Below are positions 18,213 to 25,252 of a stretch of 64,000 bases of DNA, piece by piece (within the stretch, counting starts at the first letter, position 1; each line of letters starts with the position of its first letter). The position numbers and the translations under genes were made by a program. The stretch covers positions 62,001-126,000 of the forward strand of contig JADJYF010000010.1 in NCBI GenBank assembly GCA_016719885.1. The letters are read 5' to 3'. The stretch comes from Pseudomonadota bacterium (GTDB lineage Bacteria; Pseudomonadota; Gammaproteobacteria; Ga0077536). The notes under the pieces were generated by a model, which was given only the letters and a program-made list of their open reading frames with translations, was not told the DNA's origin and did not search any database.

Positions 18213-18264
18213 TTGACGAACAGATTAGCCTGCGTATAGTAAGCATGCGTATTACCTCTGTCAA
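18213..18264. promoter_or_regulatory. Overlapping divergent promoters with MarR-operator-like repeats
   Basis: Minus strand: TTGACA (18264-18259), 17-bp spacer, TACTAT (18241-18236), reading into the acyl-CoA dehydrogenase operon. Plus strand: TTGACG (18213-18218), 16-bp spacer, TATAGT (18235-18240), reading toward marR. The two -10 boxes overlap. TGCGTAT occurs at 18231-18237 and 18246-18252, and TAAGCATGCGTA (18240-18251) is an imperfect palindrome in the minus-strand spacer. A MarR dimer bound here would cover both promoters. Read by eye, not measured. Confidence 0.6.
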
Positions 18265-18354
18265 AGGGATTTACACCAGCGTATGGTCAGCGTCGATATA
18301 CTTTCCCGCGTCGCCAGTGCGCTGGCCGGCAGTGATCTCGCAACGGGAGGATCC

Positions 18355-18846
18355 ATGGCGCGCGAAAACGAAAATATCGGCGACGAACAAGTGAGTGACG
18401 AAGACTGGGCCATCCGCCTCGGCTTCTATATCCACGACACCTCGCGCCTGCGTCGCATCATATACAACGCCGCATTGAAACCCGCCGGCGTGACGCGTTC
18501 GCAGGCTTGGGTGTTGGCCTATCTCGGGCGCAAAGACGGCATGGCGCAATCGGAGTTGGCGGCACAGCTCGATCTCGGCAAGGTCGCGCTCGGTGGCCTG
18601 GTCGACCGGCTCGAGGCGGTGGAATTGGTGGAGCGTCGCAGCGATGCCAAGGACCGTCGCGTCAAGCGCATCTTCCTGACCGCCGCCGGACGCAAGGTGG
18701 TGAACAAGATGCGCTCCATTTCCGAGCCCACCAACGCCGAGATCCTGGCCGGCATCTCGCCGGAAGACGTGCGCGCCACGGCCCGCACCCTGCGCGCGAT
18801 CAAGGACAACCTGCTCAAGATGGCCGCCGGCAAGCTTCAGGAATAA
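18355..18846 (+). CDS. MarR family transcriptional regulator
   Basis: 163 residues from the ATG at 18355 with GGGAGG five bases upstream (an in-frame ATG at 18283 is less likely). Winged-helix features: TRSQAWVLAYLGR, MAQSELAAQLDLGKVALGGLVDRLE (recognition region) and the wing DAKDRRVKRIFLT. It lies between the two halves of the alicyclic-acid cluster, six bases before the FadJ-like gene, so it probably autoregulates and controls both directions. In R. palustris, MarR-type BadR/AliR proteins respond to pathway CoA esters; that parallel is inference. Confidence 0.92.
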   Translation: MARENENIGDEQVSDEDWAIRLGFYIHDTSRLRRIIYNAALKPAGVTRSQAWVLAYLGRKDGMAQSELAAQLDLGKVALGGLVDRLEAVELVERRSDAKDRRVKRIFLTAAGRKVVNKMRSISEPTNAEILAGISPEDVRATARTLRAIKDNLLKMAAGKLQE

Positions 18847-18852
18847 GGCGCG

Positions 18853-20523
18853 ATGATCCGCCACGAGTTGAAGAACCTGCGCCTGGACATCGATGCCGAC
18901 GGCATCGGCGTGGCACTCGTGGACATGCCGGGACGACCGTTCAATGTCTTCTCGGACGACATGATCGACGACCTCGCCGCGCTCATCACGCTCATCGAAA
19001 AGACGCCGACGCTGAAAGCCGTGGTCATTGCCTCGGGCAAGGACGCCTTCATGGCCGGCGCCGATCTCGCCATGGTGCAAGGTTTCACCACGCTGCGCTT
19101 CAAGCACACGCCCGCCGAGATCCGTCGCGTGTTCTCGCGTCTCACCTACACCCTGCGCAAACTCGAAAAGCTGCGCGTGCCGACCGTGGCGGCCGTCAAT
19201 GGCCTGGCGCTCGGCGGCGGTCTCGAATTGGCGATGGCCTGCCACTACCGCATCGCCGCGCAAGGCGCCACGCCCTGCCTGGGCCTGCCCGAAGTATTGT
19301 TGGGCCTGCTGCCGGGCGCGGGCGGCACGCAACGACTGCCGCGCCTCACCAGTCCCGCATTCGCGGCGCGCATGCTGCTCGGCGGTCAAGCGGTGACGCC
19401 GGCGGAGGCGCTCGAAGCGGGACTGGTCGATGCGCTCGCGGATCCTGCGGCGCTCCTCGCCAGCGCACGGGAAATGGCGCGCCACGCCACCCCCGGCGCA
19501 CGCTGGGACCGGCGCGGTTGGCGCGCACCGGCCGACCTCGAACGGCTGCTCGATGCGCCCGACAGCGTCGAGCGATTGTTGGCGATGGCATGTACGGGCC
19601 CACGCGTGGCGCATCTCTACCCGGCCGTCGGCGCCATCATGCAATGCCTGCGCGACGGCTTTCATCGCGATATCGAGGCCGGCATCGAAGTCGAGATCGA
19701 CAGCTTCCTGCCGCTCATGCTGGGCCCGGTGGCCGGCAACATGGTGCGTACGAGTTTCCTGTCCAAGACCGCCGCGCCGAAACGCGCCGCCGCGCGCGCA
19801 GGCGCCAAGCCGGCCGACATCACGCGCGTGGCGGTACGGGGCCTCGCCAGCCTCCCGCCGCGCCTCGCCAAGCGCTTCGAAGTGGCGGCCGACGCCAGCG
19901 CCGCCGATGCGCTGCTGGCATTCGACGATGCCGCGACGCGCATCATCCGCGTGCGCGCCCTGCGCCATGACACGCCTGGCGACGGCGACGCGGAACTGCG
20001 CCTCGCCGCGCCTTTCGAGCACGCCGACGGTGTCGAGATTGCCGGCTCGGATGCCGCCGCCACCGCGGTCGCGCTCGGCATCGCCCAGCGCCTGCGCATG
20101 ACGCCGGTGGTCACCACGGCGGCGACGCCGGGCGCGGTGCACACCCTGCAAGAAGCAGTGCGCGCCTACGCCGCGCAGCACATCGGCAGCGCCAGCGCGC
20201 GCGCGGCGGCCGCCCATGCGCTCGATCTCGAGGCCTTGTTCGTGCGCGCCGGTCTCGAGGTCGCCGCGCTTGCGGGCTACACCGATGTCGATCGCGTCTA
20301 CGGACTCAAACTGTTGACCACCGTGGCACTGGAAGCGGCGCGCCTGCTCGACGAAGGCGTGTTCGCCTGCGCCGAGGACGCCGATGTGCTGGCGGTATTC
20401 GCGCTCGGCTTTCCGGCCTGGAGCGGCGGGCCGCTCAGCTACCTCGACATGCTGCGCCGTGGCGAACTCGCCGGCGCCCAGGCGCCCGCCACGCTGCGCG
20501 CGGCCCCCTATTACTCCCATTGA
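18853..20523 (+). CDS. FadJ-like enoyl-CoA hydratase with degenerate dehydrogenase region
   Basis: 556 residues against about 700 for FadB/FadJ. Residues 1-200 are an intact crotonase domain with MAGADLAMV, GGGLELAMA and LPEVLLGLLPGAGGTQRLPR, so both hydratase glutamates are present. The linker helix region follows. The stretch where the NAD-binding Rossmann domain should begin (about residues 315-440) has no GxGxxG and is short; the last 90 residues resemble the C-terminal helical domain of 3-hydroxyacyl-CoA dehydrogenase. Hydratase activity is therefore likely and dehydrogenase activity doubtful. It could hydrate cyclohexenecarboxyl-CoA (BadK role) or pimeloyl-derived enoyl-CoA. Confidence 0.85.
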   Translation: MIRHELKNLRLDIDADGIGVALVDMPGRPFNVFSDDMIDDLAALITLIEKTPTLKAVVIASGKDAFMAGADLAMVQGFTTLRFKHTPAEIRRVFSRLTYTLRKLEKLRVPTVAAVNGLALGGGLELAMACHYRIAAQGATPCLGLPEVLLGLLPGAGGTQRLPRLTSPAFAARMLLGGQAVTPAEALEAGLVDALADPAALLASAREMARHATPGARWDRRGWRAPADLERLLDAPDSVERLLAMACTGPRVAHLYPAVGAIMQCLRDGFHRDIEAGIEVEIDSFLPLMLGPVAGNMVRTSFLSKTAAPKRAAARAGAKPADITRVAVRGLASLPPRLAKRFEVAADASAADALLAFDDAATRIIRVRALRHDTPGDGDAELRLAAPFEHADGVEIAGSDAAATAVALGIAQRLRMTPVVTTAATPGAVHTLQEAVRAYAAQHIGSASARAAAAHALDLEALFVRAGLEVAALAGYTDVDRVYGLKLLTTVALEAARLLDEGVFACAEDADVLAVFALGFPAWSGGPLSYLDMLRRGELAGAQAPATLRAAPYYSH

Positions 20524-20603
20524 AATCACGAGGACGCTGACATGATGAGCCCGGCTCGTCTTCATCACGCCACGGCGGCGCGCGCCGCGCGGAGCGTGCA
20601 CCC

Positions 20604-21791
20604 ATGATCGGACGCAAACTGTTCTCGCCCGATCATGAAATCTTTCGCGACGCGTGCCGCAAGTTCATCGCCAGGGAAATCACGCCGTTCCATGCGCAAT
20701 GGGAAGAGGCCGGCATCGTACCGCGCGACCTGTGGCGCAAGGCCGGCGAAGCGGGCATGTTGTGCTGCGCGGTGCCCGAAGCCTACGGCGGCGCCGGCGC
20801 CGACTGGCTGTACGACGTGGTGGTGTTCGAGGAGATGGCACGCGCCGGCGCCACCGGCCCGGGCTTCATGATCCATACCGACCTGGTCGCCACCTATCTC
20901 AGTTCTTTCGGCACCGAAGAGCAGAAGAAGCAATGGCTGCCGAAGATGGTCAGCGGCGAGGTGATCGGCTCGCTCGGCATGACCGAGCCGCACGCCGGCT
21001 CCGATCTCAAGAACATCCGCACGCGCGCGGTGCGCGATGGCGACGACTACGTCATCAACGGCCAGAAGGTGTTCATCTCCAACGGCCAGCTGTGCGACCT
21101 CATCGTGCTCGCCACCAAGACCGATGGCGCGGCCGGCGCCAAGGGCATCACCCTGTTCCTGGTCGAGGGCGACCGCGCCGGCTTCACGCGCGGCCGCAAC
21201 CTCGAAAAGCTCGGCATGAAAGCGCAGGACACCTCCGAGCTGTTCTTCGAGAACGTACGCGTGCCGGCGTCCAACATGCTCGGCAAGGAAGGCGAAGGCT
21301 TCGCCATCATGATGACCAAGCTCGCGCAGGAGCGACTGGCCCAGGCCATCCGCAGCGCCACGGTGATCGAAGCCGTCATCGACTGGACGGTGGAGTACAC
21401 CGCCCAGCGCGAAGCTTTCGGTCAGACCATCGCCGACTTCCAGAACACCCAGTTCAAGCTCGCCGAGTTGAAGGTCGAAGCGACCGCCGGCCGCGTGCTC
21501 ACCGACCGCTGCATGGAGTTGTTCCTGGCTGGCGAGCTCGACCCGCTCGACGCCGCGATGGCCAAGATGTTCCTGTCCAACCTGCACTGCAAGACGGTCG
21601 ACGAATGTCTGCAGCTGTTCGGCGGCTGGGGCTACATGTGGGAATACCCGATCTGCCGCGCCTACGCCGACGCGCGCGTGGTGAAGATCGCGGGCGGTTC
21701 GATAGAGATCATGAAGTACCTGATCGGCCGCGACATGTTCAAGGCCCACAAAGAGCGCGGTGCGCAGCGTGACAGCGCGGCGCGACAGTAA
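20604..21791 (+). CDS. Acyl-CoA dehydrogenase
   Basis: 395 residues. Signatures: LGMTEPHAGSDLKNIRT, KVFISNGQLCDL, LFGGWGYMWEYPI and KIAGGSIEIMKYLIGRDM. AQERLAQA places a Glu at the isovaleryl/long-chain-type catalytic position. It follows the FadJ-like gene after 80 bases that show no other gene and precedes the AlkB-like gene by 35 bases. It is the third acyl-CoA dehydrogenase of the cluster and probably acts in the plus-strand half of the pathway, for example on the ring-opened dicarboxyl-CoA or on the substrate before hydroxylation. Confidence 0.93.
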   Translation: MIGRKLFSPDHEIFRDACRKFIAREITPFHAQWEEAGIVPRDLWRKAGEAGMLCCAVPEAYGGAGADWLYDVVVFEEMARAGATGPGFMIHTDLVATYLSSFGTEEQKKQWLPKMVSGEVIGSLGMTEPHAGSDLKNIRTRAVRDGDDYVINGQKVFISNGQLCDLIVLATKTDGAAGAKGITLFLVEGDRAGFTRGRNLEKLGMKAQDTSELFFENVRVPASNMLGKEGEGFAIMMTKLAQERLAQAIRSATVIEAVIDWTVEYTAQREAFGQTIADFQNTQFKLAELKVEATAGRVLTDRCMELFLAGELDPLDAAMAKMFLSNLHCKTVDECLQLFGGWGYMWEYPICRAYADARVVKIAGGSIEIMKYLIGRDMFKAHKERGAQRDSAARQ

Positions 21792-21826
21792 AGAGTGAAA
21801 GCAACGGTTGTTCGGGGAGACGGCTC

Positions 21827-22945
21827 ATGTTCACGGATTACGCACGCTATTACCTGACTTTCGGCCTGCAGCTGTTGACGGCCACCGGCCTGTGCCTGGG
21901 CGGCGCCTGGGCGTGGCTCGGACTGTCGACGCTGTTCGTATTCGCGGTCATCGACGAGTTGTTGCCGCTCGATCTCGCGGTGCGACACATGAACAACCGA
22001 CGCCTGGCCAGCATTCCGCTGTGGCTGTGCACGTTGAGTGGTCCGCTGCTGGTGCTGGTGCTGGCATGGACCGCCGCCCACGGCCATTTCAGCGGCATCG
22101 ACTGGGCCGGCGCCCTGATCAGCACCGCCTGGATGTCGGTCATCGCCTACGTGCCGGCCTCCCACGAGCTTTACCATCAGCGCGGCTGGCTGCCGCAGGT
22201 GGTGGGCACCTATGGCCAGGTGGTGTATCTCGACTGCACGCGCAACGTCGGCCACACCGTCGGCCATCATCTCGACGTCGGCACGTTGGCCGATTCCGAT
22301 ACCGCGGTGCGCGGCAAGACGCTGTACGGCTTCACGCCACGCGCGGTGCTGGCCAGCACGCTGATGTCATCCCGCATCGAGAGCGACGCGCTGGAAAAGC
22401 GCGGCTACGGCCGCTGGTCGTGGCGGCACAAGGCCTACAAGGCGGTGCTCGCGCAGCTCGTGTTCCACACCATCGCCTACAGCGTGGCCGGCTGGACGGG
22501 CGTGGCGGCGGCGCTCGGTTCGATGCTGATCGCGCGGCTGTGGGTCGAGTCCTTCAACTACTTCCAGCACTACGGCATCGTGCGCGCCGAAGGCCGGCCG
22601 ATAGCGCGTCGCCACGTGTGGAATCATCTTGGCTTCTTCACGCGCATCGTCGCTTTCGAGATCACCAACCACGCCGATCATCATCTCGATTCCTATATCC
22701 CCTATTACAAGCTGAAGCCCGACACCACCGCGATCCGCACGCCCAACGTGTTCCTGTGCTTCCTGACCGCCTTGATACCGCCCCTGTGGCACAAGGTCAT
22801 CATCATGCCGAAGCTCAAGGAGTGGGACTTGAAATTCGCCAGCGCCGAAGAGCGCGACATCGCGCGCGCGCAGAACCTCGCCGCCGGCTGGCCGGACTGG
22901 TTTGCCGATTCGACGCCGGCGTCCGGCGCGACCGTCGCTGCCTGA
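21827..22945 (+). CDS. AlkB-family membrane di-iron hydroxylase
   Basis: 372 residues, integral membrane fatty-acid-hydroxylase/AlkB fold with hydrophobic pairs near residues 8-40 and 62-85 and further spans around 105 and 215. The histidine boxes are HELYH (about 113), GHTVGHH (about 142), FNYFQHYG (about 243) and NHADHH (about 281). They correspond to HExxH, HxxGHH, NYxEHYG and HxDHH of alkane hydroxylase. Gln replaces the Glu of NYxEHYG. It would hydroxylate an aliphatic or alicyclic C-H using rubredoxin, but no rubredoxin gene is seen in the window. GGGGAG precedes the ATG. Confidence 0.9.
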   Translation: MFTDYARYYLTFGLQLLTATGLCLGGAWAWLGLSTLFVFAVIDELLPLDLAVRHMNNRRLASIPLWLCTLSGPLLVLVLAWTAAHGHFSGIDWAGALISTAWMSVIAYVPASHELYHQRGWLPQVVGTYGQVVYLDCTRNVGHTVGHHLDVGTLADSDTAVRGKTLYGFTPRAVLASTLMSSRIESDALEKRGYGRWSWRHKAYKAVLAQLVFHTIAYSVAGWTGVAAALGSMLIARLWVESFNYFQHYGIVRAEGRPIARRHVWNHLGFFTRIVAFEITNHADHHLDSYIPYYKLKPDTTAIRTPNVFLCFLTALIPPLWHKVIIMPKLKEWDLKFASAEERDIARAQNLAAGWPDWFADSTPASGATVAA

Positions 22946-22979
22946 CATTCACTTCAACGCCAAGCCCAGGACGTCTCCG

Positions 22980-24230
22980 ATGGCCAACGCATCCCATCCC
23001 GACATCAATCTCAGCACCCTCGAATTCTGGGCACGGCCCTATGAAGAACGGGAAAAGAGTTTCAAGTGGCTGCGTGACAACCAGCCGGTGTCCTGGCACC
23101 CGGCGCCGGAGCCTCTCGCGCCGGGGCTGGAGAACAGCAAGGGCTTCTGGGCCATCACGCGTTTCGAACACATCAAGGACCTATCGCGCAACGACGCCGT
23201 ATTCTCGTCGGCGGAAGGCGTGTTCCTCGACGACTTTCCGCAGCTCGAGACCATACTCTCGTTCATCGTCATGGATGACCCGCGCCACAAGGCGCTGCGC
23301 AACATCGTCCAGCACGCCTTCAGCCCACGGAACATCCGGCGCATGGAGCAGCAGATCCGCGAGATGACCGAGAGCGTCATCGGCGAGGTGGCGCATCTCG
23401 GTGAAGGCGACTTGTGCGAACTGGTGTTCAAGCAATTGCCGGGGCGCGTGTTCGCCGGCGTGTTCGTCGGTATCAGCGATCCGCACAAGCGCGAGATCCT
23501 GATCGAAGCCGCCGAACAGCTCGGCAGCTGGGCCGACCCCAGCTATGCGCACATCGGTTCACCGCTGGCGGTGTTCCAGGACGCTGCGCAGAAGATCATG
23601 ACCATTGCCTACGCGGAAGCCGAGCGCTGCCGGCGCGAACCCGATGACAACCTCATGACCTGGGTGGTCGAAGCCGATCACGAAGGCCAGCGCATGACCC
23701 AGGACGAGCTCGGCGCATTCTTCACGCTGCTGGTTGGCGCGGCCAACGACACCTCGCGGCATGCCATGGCCCACGCGGTCATGAACCTGCAGAATCATCC
23801 CGAGCAGAAGGCCTGGCTGCTGCAGGACTTCGAAGCGCGCATCGACAACGCGGTCGAAGAGATCCTGCGCTGGTCGCCGCCTTTGATGCATTTCCGCCGC
23901 ACCGCGCTGCGCGATTTCGAGCTCGACGGCGTGACCATCAAGAAAGGCGACAAGTGCGTGCTGTGGTATTGCTCGGGCAACCGTGACGAAAGGGCGGTGC
24001 CGGCGCCGGACAGCTTCGATCTCAACCGTGCGCCCAACCGCCACTTGAGCTTCGGCTATGGCCCGCACTTCTGCATGGGCGCCTCGCTCGGTCGCCAGAT
24101 GGTGAAATCGAGCCTGCGCGAGTTCTCACGACGCATGCCCGACCTGGTGGTCGGCGAGCCCAAGATGCTGCTGTCCAATTTCATGAACGGCGTACTGTCG
24201 CTGCACGGGCGCTGGACGCCGCCCGCCTGA
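22980..24230 (+). CDS. Cytochrome P450
   Basis: 416 residues, bacterial soluble P450. The I-helix reads LLVGAANDTSRH, the ExxR is EEILRW, and the heme loop is FGYGPHFCMGASLGR with the Cys ligand near residue 365. The general look (opening PDINLSTLEFW, GANDTSR) is close to CYP125/142/153-type hydroxylases of alicyclic or terminal carbons, but I cannot assign a subfamily. It is 34 bases after the AlkB-like gene, so two different hydroxylases close the same operon. Needs ferredoxin and reductase from elsewhere. Confidence 0.93.
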   Translation: MANASHPDINLSTLEFWARPYEEREKSFKWLRDNQPVSWHPAPEPLAPGLENSKGFWAITRFEHIKDLSRNDAVFSSAEGVFLDDFPQLETILSFIVMDDPRHKALRNIVQHAFSPRNIRRMEQQIREMTESVIGEVAHLGEGDLCELVFKQLPGRVFAGVFVGISDPHKREILIEAAEQLGSWADPSYAHIGSPLAVFQDAAQKIMTIAYAEAERCRREPDDNLMTWVVEADHEGQRMTQDELGAFFTLLVGAANDTSRHAMAHAVMNLQNHPEQKAWLLQDFEARIDNAVEEILRWSPPLMHFRRTALRDFELDGVTIKKGDKCVLWYCSGNRDERAVPAPDSFDLNRAPNRHLSFGYGPHFCMGASLGRQMVKSSLREFSRRMPDLVVGEPKMLLSNFMNGVLSLHGRWTPPA

Positions 24231-24275
24231 GCGGCGACGTGCCTGGTGGGCGGGCAGGCCGCATGGCGTGCCCGC

Positions 24276-24295
24276 AATGCCAATCGATTGGCATT
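24276..24295. promoter_or_regulatory. Perfect 20-bp palindrome
   Basis: AATGCCAATCGATTGGCATT is its own reverse complement. It lies 46 bases after the P450 stop and about 155 bases before the thioredoxin-like gene. It is AT-rich relative to its surroundings and has no T-run, so an operator for a dimeric regulator is more likely than a terminator. No matching second copy was noticed in the window. Confidence 0.5.
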
Positions 24296-24449
24296 CCTGA
24301 CATTGCCCCACGCCGATTCGCGGCATCGGCCCAAACCATGGCGGCCGGTCCGGGTCGCAAGCACGCCTACGATCAGCGTCATCACGAATGACGAACGCCC
24401 AAGATGCTAAATAACGCCGGCCACCCGGCGCTGTGCGCAAGGAGACTGC

Positions 24450-24995
24450 ATGCCTTTCGGATGGGATGAAATGAAACCGCGCTGCGTACCGCCGCTGCTG
24501 CTCGCGGCGCTGTTCGCGACGGCGAGCTGCGACGCCGCCGAATCACTGACCGCCGCGCAGGACGCGCCGGCCGCGCCAGCCTGCAAGTTCAGCATCGACA
24601 AGGCCGCCGCACCCGTCGACCTCGGACGGTATCGCGGACAGGTGGTCTATGTCGATTTCTGGGCGTCCTGGTGCGGGCCGTGTCGGCAGTCCTTCCCGTT
24701 CATGAACGAGATGCACAACGAACTCGGCGCCAAGGGGCTGACGGTGCTGGCCGTCAATCTCGACGAAGAAGCGGGCGATGCGCAAAGCTTCCTGGCCAAG
24801 CACCCGGCCAGCTTCGAGGTCGCGGGCGGCGACAACCAGGCCTGCGCATCGGCCTTCCAGGTGGAAGCCATGCCGTCGTCCTATCTCATCGACCGCGCTG
24901 GCAAGGTGCGTTACGTCCACCATGGCTTTCGCGGCGGTGACGCGCAACTGCTGCGCGGACTTGCCGCCACCCTGCTGGCCGAACCCGCGCCCTGA
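24450..24995 (+). CDS. TlpA/ResA-like periplasmic thioredoxin
   Basis: 181 residues. A hydrophobic N-terminal signal (PPLLLAALFATASC, possibly a lipobox at C27) precedes a thioredoxin fold with WASWCGPCRQSFP, active cysteines about 75 and 78, and the cis-Pro in VEAMPSSYLID. This is the AhpC/TSA-Redoxin TlpA type that reduces periplasmic disulfides. AAGGAG precedes the ATG at 24450; the Met at 24471 is an alternative. It heads the DUF4266-DUF3570-ApbE group, so it may keep the cysteine-rich tail of the DUF4266 lipoprotein reduced. Confidence 0.9.
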   Translation: MPFGWDEMKPRCVPPLLLAALFATASCDAAESLTAAQDAPAAPACKFSIDKAAAPVDLGRYRGQVVYVDFWASWCGPCRQSFPFMNEMHNELGAKGLTVLAVNLDEEAGDAQSFLAKHPASFEVAGGDNQACASAFQVEAMPSSYLIDRAGKVRYVHHGFRGGDAQLLRGLAATLLAEPAP

Positions 24996-25027
24996 TCGGA
25001 CAATCGAGACCTGCCCACGGACTGTTC

Positions 25028-25252
25028 ATGCCTGACAAATCCATTCCGGCACTACTGCTGGCCGTGCTCGGCATCGCGCTGCTCGGCGGCTGCGCGCCAT
25101 TACATCCCTGGGAGCGCGGCAATCTCGCCAAGCCGCACATGGCCTTGACCACCAATCCCGGGCAGGCCGCCATGAAAGCCCATCTCGAGATGAGTCGCGA
25201 GGCGGCCTCGGGCGGTGGCGCCGCCGCCGGTGGTGGCTGTGGCTGCAACTGA
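25028..25252 (+). CDS. DUF4266 small lipoprotein
   Basis: 74 residues. A lipoprotein signal ends with LLGGC, so Cys22 would be the lipidated N-terminus. The mature part has HPWERGNLAKPHMA, the hallmark of DUF4266, and ends in a Gly-rich tail with CGCN. The tail cysteines could bind metal or form a disulfide. The family is uncharacterised and is known to me as a neighbour of DUF3570 and ApbE genes. The next gene begins inside its last codons, so the two are coupled. Confidence 0.88.
   Translation: MPDKSIPALLLAVLGIALLGGCAPLHPWERGNLAKPHMALTTNPGQAAMKAHLEMSREAASGGGAAAGGGCGCN

Noticed and set aside
15809..21791. Acyl-CoA dehydrogenases lacking a catalytic Glu (C-terminal GGSxEIMK)
   Set aside because: All three keep Glu in the xER motif of the G-helix, the catalytic position in isovaleryl- and long-chain-type enzymes, so they are not inactive by this criterion.
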